NCBI GenBank assembly: GCA_934047225.1
Contig: OW204010.1
Span: 2,632,794-2,696,793, forward strand
Reading direction: 5' to 3'
DNA from: Ypsolopha sequella
Taxonomy: Eukaryota; Arthropoda; Insecta; Lepidoptera; Ypsolophidae
DNA length: 64,000 bases
A program made the translations under genes and the position numbers. Shown piece by piece: positions 53,476-64,000 of this stretch. The notes below the pieces were generated by a model. The model saw only the letters and a program-made list of their open reading frames with translations. It was not told the DNA's origin and searched no databases. The first letter of the stretch is position 1, and the number at the start of each line of letters is the position of its first letter.

Positions 53476-54940
53476 TGTAGCATTGCAAATTTTGTAGGGT
53501 TGTTTATCACAAAAAGTTACGCGGCGAAGTTTGGCTTGATGGTAAATTGCGTTTTACCCTCTTTTATAGACATGAAGATAATCGCGCGATTGCCGCGATG
53601 CCGAGAGTTTCTCGTTCATTTTTCGGCCGGAGCTGTAGCAGAATAGTCGTGTTGGTTGTTTCTTTATTTGATGGCGTTCAACGGCGAATGAAAATGGCGG
53701 AGGTGCCAACAGGAGTAGTGTTTTTGATATATTAGGTGGGTTTTTTTGTGTTTAAATTTGGTTAATTATTCATTTGTGTGGAATAGTTTTATAATTTTGT
53801 TTTTGTATTTCAGGAAGATTATTTTCGGACAATTTAGAAAAGGAATTTTTTCGTCGGGTTGGTGGGAGTTCTGAAATCGTCAGATCATGGTATGTATTGC
53901 TTTCTTTGTATTTTGAGTCACCGGAATTTTGTTCTCATTGTTCCGTGTGGTAAAGGTTTTAATATTGTTTTTTCTCTTCTAATTCCAGGGTGTTTTGTTT
54001 TTACGAGTTTCCGAGATTTACCTGCTGGCAGAGATTTGATCGCCGCGTGGTGTACGCAGTTGCAGATCCTTGTCTGCGCGGTCGTGGATCGCTGACCTTG
54101 AAGGGGGCAGCGGACGGCGGGTCATTTCCGTGGTGGTTATTGAAAAAAAAAATTCAAGTAGGTGTTGGAATCTTTTTACTTTTATCCACACACAATGGAG
54201 ATACCTAGGACAGTATTGTTTTCTGGACACTTAGTTATGTATCCTATTAGTATTCAAGGTTAAATTCTTCTTCCTGTTTCACCGAATAACCCAAACTGTA
54301 AAATTTAATGTTCTGTAATATTTTTCTTTCCTGGTAGAACTGAATGGTGTACCAGACGATTTGGTTTAAGAGTATGTTCGACAAAAATTTATTGTTTGTA
54401 GGATCTACGGCTCCCCTGAGCTAGATTTTATTTAGAAAATTATTTCCCTTGTTTGTTTACAAGTTTTGTTACTTTTAAAGTTTTTTTTATTTAATGTAAT
54501 TTTCACAAGATTCCATGTAATCTAGTTACCTGTGGATAAGGCGGTAACAATTCCACCTAGTTATCACTTAAATGTTTATTTATGTCTTGGCAATACTAAT
54601 TCCAATGTAATATTACTACCAGTTGTTAAGGCGGTACCTAACACAACTATTTTAAGGTACTTAAGGTCTCAGTAATGTCTTGGCAGGAACTTGCCAAATG
54701 AAGGTCTTGGCCAAACACTTGTAACTAAGATAAATTTTTCCGTTAACACCTTTCCTTAACTTGTGAATGTTAGATTTTAGTTTTGATAAAATTAAATAAA
54801 CTTAATTGTATAGTACCTCGAAGTTTTCTTCAGAACCTTTTAACAACTATTAGGTTACAATTAGGTCACTGTTTAGTTTTATCTTGTCCAGTTGCACGAC
54901 TGGTGGAAAGACCGGGTACCTGCAGGTCGTGCATCTGACA
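53476..54940 (+). repeat. 5' LTR of the LARD-like element
   Basis: 1465 bp. It differs from the 3' LTR at about four scattered positions (for example gaatga/gaataa, accgaa/accaaa, agttgt/agatgt, tctcag/tcttag) and then at about eight positions within the last 21 bases. It contains repeats of aaggcggta and gtcttggc. Confidence 0.92.
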
Positions 54941-54949
54941 ATGGCGCCC

Positions 54950-56980
54950 TTACGTTTTTTAAATAATAATATTTGTCGAAGGGTTATTTGGTGAAACAGG
55001 GTTTTTTTTTTTTGTTGTTACTCGTTTTTTTGGTATGTGTAACATATTTTTTTTTGTGTACTGTGTATTTTGGTTTAGTGTGTGCTTTTGCACATATAGG
55101 AAGCTTAAGTGCTAATTTTTTTTGTGAGTAACAACTTAAGGTGTATTTACACTGGTTTTTTTGGTACCAAAATTTTTTTTTAAATGGTTTTTAATTTTTT
55201 TTAGTTTACACTGAGTTGTGTTTGTGGTTGTATAAATTCTTTTTTGCACTCAGTGATTTTGGTACCAAATTTTTTTTGAGAAGAATTTTAAAACACTTGT
55301 AAGAAACAGGAAGCAGATTTTTTTTTTTTAAATGGATACTAAAGTAGTATTGTTTTGGTCCTCTTCAAGGATGAATTAATTTACGAGTTGACTATTCGCG
55401 CCGACACGCCATCATCCACGGTTTTAGGTCTTTGGACGCTGTTAAGGAAACCAATTTTTTCGTGTGTTTTGGTTGTTGATACCTCGGCATTTCATTTTGT
55501 TTTAATTTTATTGTGGTTTAATTGGAGTTTTGTTTTTTTTGTTTATGTATGGAGCTTCAAAACAGTGATTGTGGTTTATTTTACACTAATCTTTGGATTG
55601 AGCTTCGTGCATGAGGTTGTAATTTTACAATTCTCGAGTTTTGGGGTTATGTTTTTTAATTTATTTTATTGGGGTTAGTTCATGGTTCAGCTCGCTGCTC
55701 GAGTTGTTCCGGGTTTTGTTTTACTTGCTTTTAGGCAAGAGCCGAGGTATCGGGCAGGTTTATTTGTTTGTTTTGTTTTTTTTTTAACCGTCATATAATA
55801 AACATGGGGGTAATTTTTTTTCTTTAGTAATGTTTTTTTAAGTTTCTCAAATTTTTGTTTTTTTTGTTTGTTTTGGGGGATTTTCTTCAACTAAAATTGA
55901 GTAATCGTTTTTATTTTATGACGTTTTTGTCAGGGTTTTGGTTAGTTTCACGGACTCACGTGTTAGTGAGATTCGTGTTTTGTTTTAAAATTTATTCCCC
56001 CTGCTGGATTTGTTAGTGATGCGACTTTTATTCGTAATGATCCCGTTTTTCCACTTTTGTTTCATTCGCGAGCCCGGGTGGGAGTTGAGTTTGATTTCAT
56101 GGCCGGTGTTTTAGTGTCCCAACAATATATTTGGGGGGATACCTAATTTTGTTTTGAAAGGTTACTGACGGACAGCATAGTCTGGCTCGTTAAGAAGTTT
56201 GGATGTTATGTTTAAATGGATAGTATGCAGAGAGGTATGGAAGTAAGGTTGGTGATGTATGCTAGGATACACTGGGCCGGTTTTGTTAGAAACCAAATTT
56301 CGACAGTGACCTACTCCAGTTCAAAGAGGTCTCGGTTTTTTTTTTGGTGTGGGCCATTACACACTTTTGTCCGCTGCCGTTTGGTGGTATAGGGTAGCCG
56401 TGGTTTTTTTTGGAAGTGGGCGATAATCCCTGGACGGCTGGGAGTTACTCGTTTGAGTCTCCTGGTGTTTTTTTTTCCTCTCACTGGAGTGGCTTGTTTG
56501 TGCCGGTAAGTTCGATTAAGTTCGTTGATTCCGGTGATACAGGTCATGTTGATGGTGAGGGGCCGAGGCGGAACTCTTGAATGATTTCATTTGTTTTATT
56601 TTTATAGCTGGGGGGTAGCATTTTATCATTACGAATACTAGCGCACTACTTTTGTTGTTCCTGCAGGAAGGGTTACTTTTGTTTGGTTTTTGTTTTTATT
56701 GTCGTGGGTTCGATTTTGTTTTGGGTTTTGACGGTTGTTTGTTTCTCTTGTTTTATGTTTGTCTTTGGTTTTTATTTGGTTTTGTTTGTAGGTGTGCTGT
56801 TTTCAGGCATCTACTTTAGTTATTAGGTTTTTGTTTTGTGTTGGTTTTTTTTTATAAAATCATCGGGGGGGGGGTTAATTTGTTGTTTTTTATTTTGGGT
56901 TTTAAAAAAATTTTTTAGTTTTTTTGTTGTGGTTTTGCGCTGAGGGCAGCGATCGGTGCTCTAGGCGCACCTCTTATGCT
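54950..56980 (+). other. T-rich interior of the LARD-like element
   Basis: Long runs of T and TTTTTTGTT-like patterns dominate, with few A, giving strong strand asymmetry. The frames present are hydrophobic artefacts of T-rich codons. Apart from the gag-like vestige I see no gene. Confidence 0.6.
55367..55457 (+). pseudogene. Gag-like N-terminal vestige in the LARD-like element
   Basis: About 30 codons (LFKDELIYELTIRADTPSST, then VLGLWTLLRK) have balanced composition amid T-rich sequence and resemble the start of a gypsy-type Gag of insects. The coding signal vanishes after 55457. A second possible remnant (FVDSGDTGHVDGEGPRRNS) lies near 56520-56577. Confidence 0.5.
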
Positions 56981-56994
56981 TCGGGAGGGGGTAT

Positions 56995-58460
56995 TGTAGC
57001 ATTGCAAATTTTGTAGGGTTGTTTATCACAAAAAGTTACGCGGCGAAGTTTGGCTTGATGGTAAATTGCGTTTTACCCTCTTTTATAGACATGAAGATAA
57101 TCGCGCGATTGCCGCGATGCCGAGAGTTTCTCGTTCATTTTTCGGCCGGAGCTGTAGCAGAATAGTCGTGTTGGTTGTTTCTTTATTTGATGGCGTTCAA
57201 CGGCGAATAAAAATGGCGGAGGTGCCAACAGGAGTAGTGTTTTTGATATATTAGGTGGGTTTTTTTGTGTTTAAATTTGGTTAATTATTCATTTGTGTGG
57301 AATAGTTTTATAATTTTGTTTTTGTATTTCAGGAAGATTATTTTCGGACAATTTAGAAAAGGAATTTTTTCGTCGGGTTGGTGGGAGTTCTGAAATCGTC
57401 AGATCATGGTATGTATTGCTTTCTTTGTATTTTGAGTCACCGGAATTTTGTTCTCATTGTTCCGTGTGGTAAAGGTTTTAATATTGTTTTTTCTCTTCTA
57501 ATTCCAGGGTGTTTTGTTTTTACGAGTTTCCGAGATTTACCTGCTGGCAGAGATTTGATCGCCGCGTGGTGTACGCAGTTGCAGATCCTTGTCTGCGCGG
57601 TCGTGGATCGCTGACCTTGAAGGGGGCAGCGGACGGCGGGTCATTTCCGTGGTGGTTATTGAAAAAAAAAATTCAAGTAGGTGTTGGAATCTTTTTACTT
57701 TTATCCACACACAATGGAGATACCTAGGACAGTATTGTTTTCTGGACACTTAGTTATGTATCCTATTAGTATTCAAGGTTAAATTCTTCTTCCTGTTTCA
57801 CCAAATAACCCAAACTGTAAAATTTAATGTTCTGTAATATTTTTCTTTCCTGGTAGAACTGAATGGTGTACCAGACGATTTGGTTTAAGAGTATGTTCGA
57901 CAAAAATTTATTGTTTGTAGGATCTACGGCTCCCCTGAGCTAGATTTTATTTAGAAAATTATTTCCCTTGTTTGTTTACAAGTTTTGTTACTTTTAAAGT
58001 TTTTTTTATTTAATGTAATTTTCACAAGATTCCATGTAATCTAGTTACCTGTGGATAAGGCGGTAACAATTCCACCTAGTTATCACTTAAATGTTTATTT
58101 ATGTCTTGGCAATACTAATTCCAATGTAATATTACTACCAGATGTTAAGGCGGTACCTAACACAACTATTTTAAGGTACTTAAGGTCTTAGTAATGTCTT
58201 GGCAGGAACTTGCCAAATGAAGGTCTTGGCCAAACACTTGTAACTAAGATAAATTTTTCCGTTAACACCTTTCCTTAACTTGTGAATGTTAGATTTTAGT
58301 TTTGATAAAATTAAATAAACTTAATTGTATAGTACCTCGAAGTTTTCTTCAGAACCTTTTAACAACTATTAGGTTACAATTAGGTCACTGTTTAGTTTTA
58401 TCTTGTCCAGTTGCACGACTGGTGGAAAGACCGGGTACCCTCCGGTTGTGCCACCTGACA
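56995..58460 (+). repeat. 3' LTR of the LARD-like element
   Basis: 1466 bp, ending ccggttgtgccacctgaca, followed by acat. Confidence 0.92.
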
Positions 58461-58476
58461 ACATCCTTCAAAAGAG

Positions 58477-58913
58477 TTAAATTTCCTTCCCTAGGATGCT
58501 CAGTCCTGTCTGACAACAGAGAGGACGAGAGTTGAGGACCGCTTCCACTTTACAATACACAGTGGCAAGCTCCTCAAAAATTAGAACAGTTTCCCCAATA
58601 ACGCAGCGGAGGTGGGTCTTCGCCGACTTGAAGGCAGCTTCAAAAAATTCCCTCCCCAGTGAGGGCAATTTGGGGGACTGTACCGCCAAGTTACCCCTTT
58701 CCGGGCGAAGATTTTACTTAAACTAGCATAGTTATTTACAAAACAAAAAATAACAACATCATTAGCAGTACCTCTGTAGATTGTGCCATTGTCGGAACGA
58801 ATAAGTGAAGGTAAACCCCTACGCGACACGAAACGATCCAACGCGGCGACGAAGGCCTCCGTAGTCAAACCTGATACCACTGCCAAGTGAACGGCCTTGG
58901 TGGCCAAGCACAC
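58477..58913 (-). pseudogene. BEL-2 integrase remnant
   Basis: Minus-strand frames read CLATKAVHLAVVSGLTTEAF, SRRGLPSLIRSDNGTIYRG (catalytic Asp), then in a shifted frame EFFEAAFKSAKTHL (Glu region) and VEAVLNSRPL. This is BEL integrase with at least one frameshift near 58600-58690. Confidence 0.85.
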
Positions 58914-59838
58914 AAATACACAAGGTATGCTTTCACAACCCGAGCGTTGCGATTGCTGAAAACCCCCGTGCGCGTTACGTATGTGTCAATCCGACACCAA
59001 CAGATTTACCAAAGGTCCGTCTTGGGTAGAAGCAAAGAATGAAGACTTCCGTATGGCAGGTAAGCTCTCCAAAATCAGCCTCCGAAACGCAGAAGTCCTT
59101 CATAATCCGTGAAAGGATTCAAACGAGCGACCGCTCACTTCAGCCTGGCGTGAACCTCGCACAGAACTCGAAGTCTAAACTTGATGCAGTCCGCTTGAAG
59201 TACGCGAACCCAGTGTACCAATGCGCTCCAACGCTCCTCTGCACTCACGGCTGGGGACAAAATATATGAATATCATTGATTGGTTGGTATTTCAACATAA
59301 TACCACCATCATATTGGGATCCTCCAAATCTGCAAACAGTATATGTTCATTTGAAAGCCATTTCCTAAGTTCGAACATAATAATCCAAGTATCGAATCAA
59401 ATATCGAATATCCAAATTTGTGGATACCTCCACCAATGAAGAAGAACCCAGAGTCTTTTTAAAAACCAAATAGGATCCATCCTAACAAATCCGCGCCCAG
59501 GAAAACATCGACTGGGGCCGGATGACAAAACGTGGGTCTGCCAGATGCAGACCTGACGTGCATGAGATTATGGACGGAGGAAGGTCCAAAGAAGGCTGCC
59601 AGCCGACAATATTGTCTATAACCATGGCTGCAGCCGCTAATTCAACTCCAGTCCACCAATACCTAGGAGCGGTACCGACGAAACTTCCAAGCTCAAAACC
59701 AATCGGTGCGCCACTTAACTTTCCGAGTCAAGGAGGGCCCTTACCCTAACTCAATCCCCCCTGGGGCCCTAGACGCGAACCATCGCGGTAGGCAACAGAA
59801 CCGTCCGCGGTTCCGTACTCATAGCTTGAACAAGCTAG
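58914..59838 (-). pseudogene. BEL-2 pol remnant (protease to RT), mostly deleted
   Basis: Around 59420-59520 the minus strand still reads PVDVFLGADLLGWILFG, equivalent to the ILGSDVLGQVLDG segment after the BEL protease. RT and RNase H, which need about 2 kb, cannot fit and are not visible. Other frames are broken. Confidence 0.6.
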
Positions 59839-61653
59839 TTACAGGCTACCCCACCTGCGGAGCGCAGGACCAGTCCACTGGCAGTAATATGGCTGGCGCG
59901 TGCACATCCCTACCATGGGGGGAGCGTAGCCTCCAACTCTCCCTGAGTACAGCGGGTGGTACTCTAACCGCGGGTACTCGCGGTACGGCGGTGAGTAACC
60001 CCGTGACTCCGTCTGAGCACGGTGCTCCATGCCAGCTGGCACCAAAACCGGCGCGGGGAGGGGGGGCCTAGCCCTTGCCAACTCCAATTGGCCCCCGCCC
60101 GTAGGGGCCCAATTCACAACATGGCCATATGTGTGATAGCCCGTAGGCGAGAGGCCCCCTACGGGTCCACGCGCAAATACATAACTCACCTCCCGGTGAG
60201 GAGGCGCGCCTCGCGCCTCAGTCCTCCGTTCCGACGGAGGGGAGTTTTTCCCGACAGCATGCCTTCCCTGGACCGAGGGGGTAGGAGTTCTCCCTGACGC
60301 ACCCCCGCCCGTAGGGCTCCGTTGCTGCGGGACCGGTGAAGCCGCTTCAGATCTGTTGGCACACAACAATAAATGGTGAGGCCCCTCACACACACTGAAA
60401 CGTCGTGGCTCGGGACAATCACGTTCGAAGTGATTGCCCAAGCAACCGAAACATAGGCCCTTACGCTTCACTATGCGTCGCCGCTCGGTGACGTGCAGGT
60501 TTCGCCACTGCTGACATCTCAGCAGGTCATGCCCCGTATGGCCACACTGCAAACAGGTCGATGACCTCTTGACCACGGCTACCGCCGCCAAACGCGCAAT
60601 ATCGCATCCCCGCGACTGCTGCGGTTGTCTGGGCTCCCCACATTCCGATGAGCCAGCAGACGAAAATGATTGCGCCCCAGATGGCGCCAAGTCCGGCTGT
60701 GATGTTTCTGCTACCCTAGCTTCATATTCAAGAAACCTTAATAAGTCCGTAAATTTTGGCACAGTGCTGCCATCTTTTCCTGCGGACACCCGCTCAAAAC
60801 GTGACCTCACATCATTAGGCAACCTACCTAAAATAATGTGAACGAGTAAAAACGACCACTCGTCCACCGGTAAACCTAATGTTTTAAGGGCATTACACGC
60901 CACAGTGACTGGAGTCAGCAACTGCAACCTTAGTTGAGCCCGGTCGGTGACCCTTGGTAACATCAACAATTGAGACGCATGCGCATCCGCCAGTAAGCGC
61001 ATGTTCTGATACCTATCATTTAATAGGCCCCATGCTATATCATAATGATCATCCTCCACCCTGAGGTGCTGGATGAGCGACCTGGCCTCGCCCTCCAATG
61101 TTGACATCAAATATGCCATCTTTTGCCCCTTTGTTAAATCTATCCTAGAATCTACTAATGAAGTAAACATATTCCTATATGAGACCCATTCTTGAATTTT
61201 CCCATTAAATTTATTCAGTTCTAAACTAGCCAAACTACCAGACACGCCATCTACCGGTTGAGGCGTGACAACTACAGGACCTCCTGAATTTTGCCTCTTT
61301 AGCTCAGCAATATTATTCGACTTTATAACCAGCGCCTTACCAGTGGCGCCATCTGTTGGTCTAGGTGTGCTAACAACCGGGCTGCCCGATTGTCGCTTCT
61401 TGATCATGGAGGCCGCCTCAGTTACATCATCATAAATTTCCATTATCTTGGCCAAATCCGTAACATACCCGTCTAAAAGTTCATCCATTTCCTCTAGTGC
61501 TGCCACAGCCGCCTCTGCGTCAGCCAGCCGCTGATGCATCGGCTCGGCTCTCTCCAGGATTGCAGTGTCACGATCCGATCGAGATAGCAATCCTTGGACG
61601 GTTTTAAACCAACGGAGCTCCTTCGCCAACGCAGCCTTGTAAGACTTGGACAT
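59839..61653 (-). CDS. BEL-2 gag
   Basis: 604 uninterrupted codons. The N-terminal 150 residues are helical (SYKAALAKELRWFKTVQGLL ... AAVAALEEMDELLDGYVTD), followed by the BEL capsid-like domain (LELNKFNGKIQEWVSYRNMF, MAYLMSTLEGEARSLIQHL, LLNDRYQNMRLLADAH, RLPNDVRSRFERV). Zinc knuckles are CLQCGHTGHDLLRC and CFGCLGNHFERDC. A Pro/Arg/Gly-rich tail follows. It is intact while pol is not; it would act as a particle protein. It diverges strongly from BEL-1 Gag. Confidence 0.9.
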   Translation of the reverse strand: MSKSYKAALAKELRWFKTVQGLLSRSDRDTAILERAEPMHQRLADAEAAVAALEEMDELLDGYVTDLAKIMEIYDDVTEAASMIKKRQSGSPVVSTPRPTDGATGKALVIKSNNIAELKRQNSGGPVVVTPQPVDGVSGSLASLELNKFNGKIQEWVSYRNMFTSLVDSRIDLTKGQKMAYLMSTLEGEARSLIQHLRVEDDHYDIAWGLLNDRYQNMRLLADAHASQLLMLPRVTDRAQLRLQLLTPVTVACNALKTLGLPVDEWSFLLVHIILGRLPNDVRSRFERVSAGKDGSTVPKFTDLLRFLEYEARVAETSQPDLAPSGAQSFSSAGSSECGEPRQPQQSRGCDIARLAAVAVVKRSSTCLQCGHTGHDLLRCQQWRNLHVTERRRIVKRKGLCFGCLGNHFERDCPEPRRFSVCEGPHHLLLCANRSEAASPVPQQRSPTGGGASGRTPTPSVQGRHAVGKNSPPSERRTEARGAPPHREVSYVFARGPVGGLSPTGYHTYGHVVNWAPTGGGQLELARARPPLPAPVLVPAGMEHRAQTESRGYSPPYREYPRLEYHPLYSGRVGGYAPPMVGMCTRQPYYCQWTGPALRRWGSL

Positions 61654-62432
61654 CTCGCCGCAATGAACCGGGAAATTTATAAATAAAAACTATTTAGCAA
61701 ACACCCTGACAAGGCACAAAACACAGAAGCACTGCTCAATAGATACCCTACCTATAACTAGAATTGAATTATCAAATTTAATTCCCAATCACAAATGTAT
61801 GTACTGTCCCGGTAATACAAAACAAACAAATAGGTTCCTACCTAATTCTAGAATTTAATTATCAAATGTAATTCCCAATTACAATATATATTGTACCGAC
61901 AATACAAATTACAACAATACCAAATTTTAATTATATTTAGTGTATACAATACACAAAAAACCTGAATGCACATTCCACTATGCACTTGTATACATACTTG
62001 TAAGTACATACATTCAAGCCAAGATAACAGTATGTTAGCTAACAAGTTGATTTCCAAATCTATAATATAAACCGTTATATGATTATGTTATTGGAGTACA
62101 AGAACACTTTATATGTACTAAATTATCAAATTATATTGATATTACCGACCCACATCAATGTGGTACCCTCCGGTAATCAATTATCTACTCAAAGCACTAA
62201 ACAAATCCAATGTAATTGCTACATCAATAACATATCAATACAATCATGTAAATAGCCTAGCTATGTTAACAGTTCAGTTCAAATGGGGCCGCCCAGTTCC
62301 ACTGTTTAAATGTATAATCTGAAGGTAGGATAAACCACGCAATGCTGCTACCAGAAATTGTAGCTTAGAAAGTGGTAATGTTTCTGACTGGTGACGGGCA
62401 TCGGCGTCACTGGTGCGAGGGTTCCATAACCA
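61654..62432 (-). other. BEL-2 leader, no gene
   Basis: AT-rich untranslated leader between primer site and gag, with short repeats (gaattatcaaatttaattcc and its variant at about 61753 and 61850). Confidence 0.5.
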
Positions 62433-62434
62433 CG

Positions 62435-62445
62435 CTCTGCTACCA
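62435..62445 (-). promoter_or_regulatory. Primer-binding site of BEL-2
   Basis: On the minus strand tggtagcagag lies five bases inside the LTR end. It and the next bases (cgtggttat) are shared with the copia primer site at 33659-33678, so both use the same tRNA, probably initiator methionine. Confidence 0.7.
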
Positions 62446-62450
62446 CAAAA

Positions 62451-63051
62451 TGTATGATAAAAGGCGATATCAGCAGCCAGAACAGGGGCCCATAAGCTGT
62501 CCCAGATCTACGTCCATGCAAATTCAATCCGCTGATATGCTACAAAGAATAAAGTACAAAATTTCCTACCAGAAAATGGTACTTGATGACGTCCGCAGTA
62601 CGAGTCCTCTCTTGTACACGGAGTCCAAAGTGTGCCGGTGTTGTGACACGTTGTTCACCTTCCACGAAGAATCTAAACACAACCCACCTACACCTGGATG
62701 CATCCAAACCCAGAAGAAATAGTAACCGAACAATGTTCCACATTTGTTGGAAACCGCATGTATGCAGGTTATGTCACACACACAGAAATTGCACTAAAAG
62801 TGGCCTTCACGCCAAAATATTGTCAGACCTTGACTCACAAATGTTTTTTATGATGTCCACATCAATTTTCCCCGTATTAAACCATTAATATATTAAATCT
62901 TAAAATCGACCTCGATCTTTTTCCAAAAGTAGTCCTATCCGAGGTTTTTGACAGCTCCAAGTGAGAGAAGTGTTACCAGACACAAAAAAACAAATTCGTC
63001 GACCGAACACTCGACTGATGCATTCTAAAAATATACATTTTATTCATAACA
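62451..63051 (-). repeat. 5' LTR of BEL-2
   Basis: 601 bp; on the minus strand it starts TGTTATGAATAAAATG and ends TATCATACA. Flanked outside by tataa (63052-63056). From 63057 to 63592 no gene is seen. Confidence 0.9.
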
Positions 63052-63592
63052 TATAATAAAAGTGAACCAGTATTAATATCGTATTATTTATTTATAAAAT
63101 ACAGCCATTTTTCTAGGCGATACAAGAGGATGACGAATGACAGAAAAAACAACAGAAAACGAAAATAGTTCCCTTTTCATAACATAGACAATAATAATAG
63201 ATTCCAACAGCCCCCTTCAATTTCAAGTTTCCTAAAATGGGTTGGTATTTATATCGTGCGTCCTTTATTTAATTGTAATGAGGTATGCAATCAATAGCTG
63301 GCTATCACTTTTCATAACAAAGTGCTTTTCTTTTTCTGCGGAAATTCGTAGTTTTTATGAAAATCAATAATCAAAATTGGAAAATATTTGTGTACGAAAC
63401 GTAGTTTTAGACTAAAAATTAAAGTGAATTGGCGTAACGAAACGTCAAATAATCCGTACACACGCAATTTTACCAGATATTGTCAATATTATTGACATTA
63501 TGGTTCGTTTTCGGGCGAAACATAATACTGTAATAACTATTTATAACTTATTAACTATTTAAAATAACTATTTTATATACTTTCTGTACCAA

Positions 63593-63745
63593 TAGGTTCA
63601 AACTGTTCAAAAACCGACTCAGCGCACCCCGACTCCTGTATGTGTAGGTTAAAACTGTTAAAAATTGACTCAGCGCCCCCTGATTCCTATACTGGTAGGT
63701 TCAAACTGTTCAAAACTGACTTAGTGCACTTCGACTCTTCACAGT
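63593..63745. repeat. Three 51-52-bp tandem units
   Basis: Units start at 63593, 63645 and 63696 (taggttcaaactgttcaaaa ... gactcagcgc.cc..gactcct). Moderate divergence between units. Confidence 0.85.
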
Positions 63746-63759
63746 CTTGTGGCTACTAC

Positions 63760-64000
63760 CCCTAGAGTGTATATAAAAATCCTGAGGCACGCAGGGAGGG
63801 CAACCATCGCCTGCCGTAACAAAGTGCAGGCAACTCTGCGAACCGGAGCGGCTGAGGCTGGTCACCGAAGGCGACCAACAAGCCGAAGCTGCGGAGGTGA
63901 GCATGGGTGCCAGCACTTTGTTACGCAAGGGCGAAGGGGTTGCTCTTCCCGCAGTGCCGGAGCCGATGCAGAAGTGAATTTTTGTCAAAAAAATGACTTC
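63760..64000. other. GC-rich segment at the window edge, unassigned
   Basis: A sudden GC-rich stretch (cgcctgccgtaacaaagtgc ... ccggagccgatgcagaag) follows a TATA-like tatataaa at 63770. Frames are open on both strands, and none matches a family I know. gtaacaaagtgc recurs inverted (gcactttgttac), forming a hairpin at about 63816-63925. It may be the start of another element running off the window. Confidence 0.35.

Larger units (their letters stand above)
53476..58460 (+). mobile_element. LTR element with 1.46-kb LTRs and a mostly non-coding interior (LARD-like)
   Basis: Direct repeats at 53476-54940 and 56995-58460 (TGTAGCATTGC ... CTGACA), flanked by the 4-bp duplication acat (53472-53475 and 58461-58464). 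tggcgccc follows the 5' LTR (54942-54949), matching lysine-tRNA-type primer sites, and a purine tract gggaggggg precedes the 3' LTR (about 56983-56991). The 2-kb interior is extremely T-rich on this strand and lacks protease, RT and integrase. Orientation is given by primer site and purine tract. It inserted into BEL-2 pol. Confidence 0.88.
51987..63051 (-). mobile_element. Second BEL/Pao element BEL-2, minus strand, with two inserts
   Basis: The LTRs are 62451-63051 (5' LTR, 601 bp) and 51987-53289 (3' LTR, enlarged by a TTAA insert). They are flanked by the duplication tataa (51982-51986 and 63052-63056). On the minus strand the order is LTR, primer site, leader, gag (61653-59839), decayed pol, integrase remnant (58913-58477), a 5-kb LTR element, pol tail (53475-53290) and LTR. 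RT and RNase H are essentially deleted. Confidence 0.9.

Noticed and set aside
55355..55678. 107-codon membrane protein
   Set aside because: The hydrophobic residues result from T-rich codons; only the first 30 codons look coding.
53476..58460. Assembly duplication of 1.46 kb
   Set aside because: Primer site, purine tract, TG...CA ends and the acat duplication fit an LTR element better, and the copies differ at several sites.
59706..60071. Plus-strand ORFs over 59.7-60.9 kb
   Set aside because: They are shadows of the minus-strand BEL-2 gag.

Overview
This is eukaryotic DNA. Its repeat content (TTCCGTA-type and CCGACTTC-type interspersed repeats that I associate with moths and butterflies, BEL/Pao, copia and gypsy LTR elements, hAT-like, TTAA-type and TA-type inverted-repeat elements) and the insect-like host exons point to a lepidopteran genome. 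The assignment rests on pattern recognition; no search was possible. Nearly all of the window is transposon sequence, much of it nested, in AT-rich non-coding DNA. I saw no bacterial genes and no CRISPR array.

Host genes are few. A type II membrane glycosyltransferase of family GT31 (beta-1,3-galactosyltransferase type) is encoded in one exon at 971-1942 (+), with a poly(A) signal at 2297-2302. The first coding exon of a salt-inducible-kinase-like Ser/Thr kinase lies at 45781-45930 (-), with a perfect donor site and a CpG-rich upstream region. A possible last coding exon of an unknown gene is at 4354-4416 (-). A PHD-finger fragment of probable transposon origin runs off the left edge (1-180, -).

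Layout: 0-8.4 kb holds the GT31 exon, hAT-type short elements, decayed THAP-like and BED-like transposase starts, and a 61-bp minisatellite. 8488-20254 is a BEL/Pao element (target duplication ccatt) whose pol gene was split by a second, internally deleted BEL-type element at 16445-19503 (target duplication gaccc). 20.7-24.4 kb is an inverted-repeat element split by a LINE, followed by a tRNA-headed repeat and a 112-bp-arm palindrome. 24.7-33.4 kb is short elements and diverged repeats. 33485-37849 is a complete copia element inserted in the end of a TTAA-flanked element. 38362-43991 is a complete Ty3/gypsy element split by a LINE fragment. 44-48.4 kb holds the kinase exon and a 1.2-kb hAT-type element. 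48.5-51.4 kb is a LINE split by a short element with a 3-bp target duplication. 51987-63051 is a second BEL element on the minus strand (target duplication tataa), split by a 5-kb LTR element with 1.46-kb LTRs and almost no coding sequence, and carrying a TTAA insertion in one LTR.

The window is therefore mainly a record of insertion order. Several insertions can be read exactly, because target duplications, an empty site in a sister LTR, or a rejoined reading frame are visible. The least expected items are the nested BEL derivative (discordant LTR 3' parts, four frame-preserving deletions), the LTR pair whose differences cluster in the last 21 bases, and the tRNA-related palindrome.
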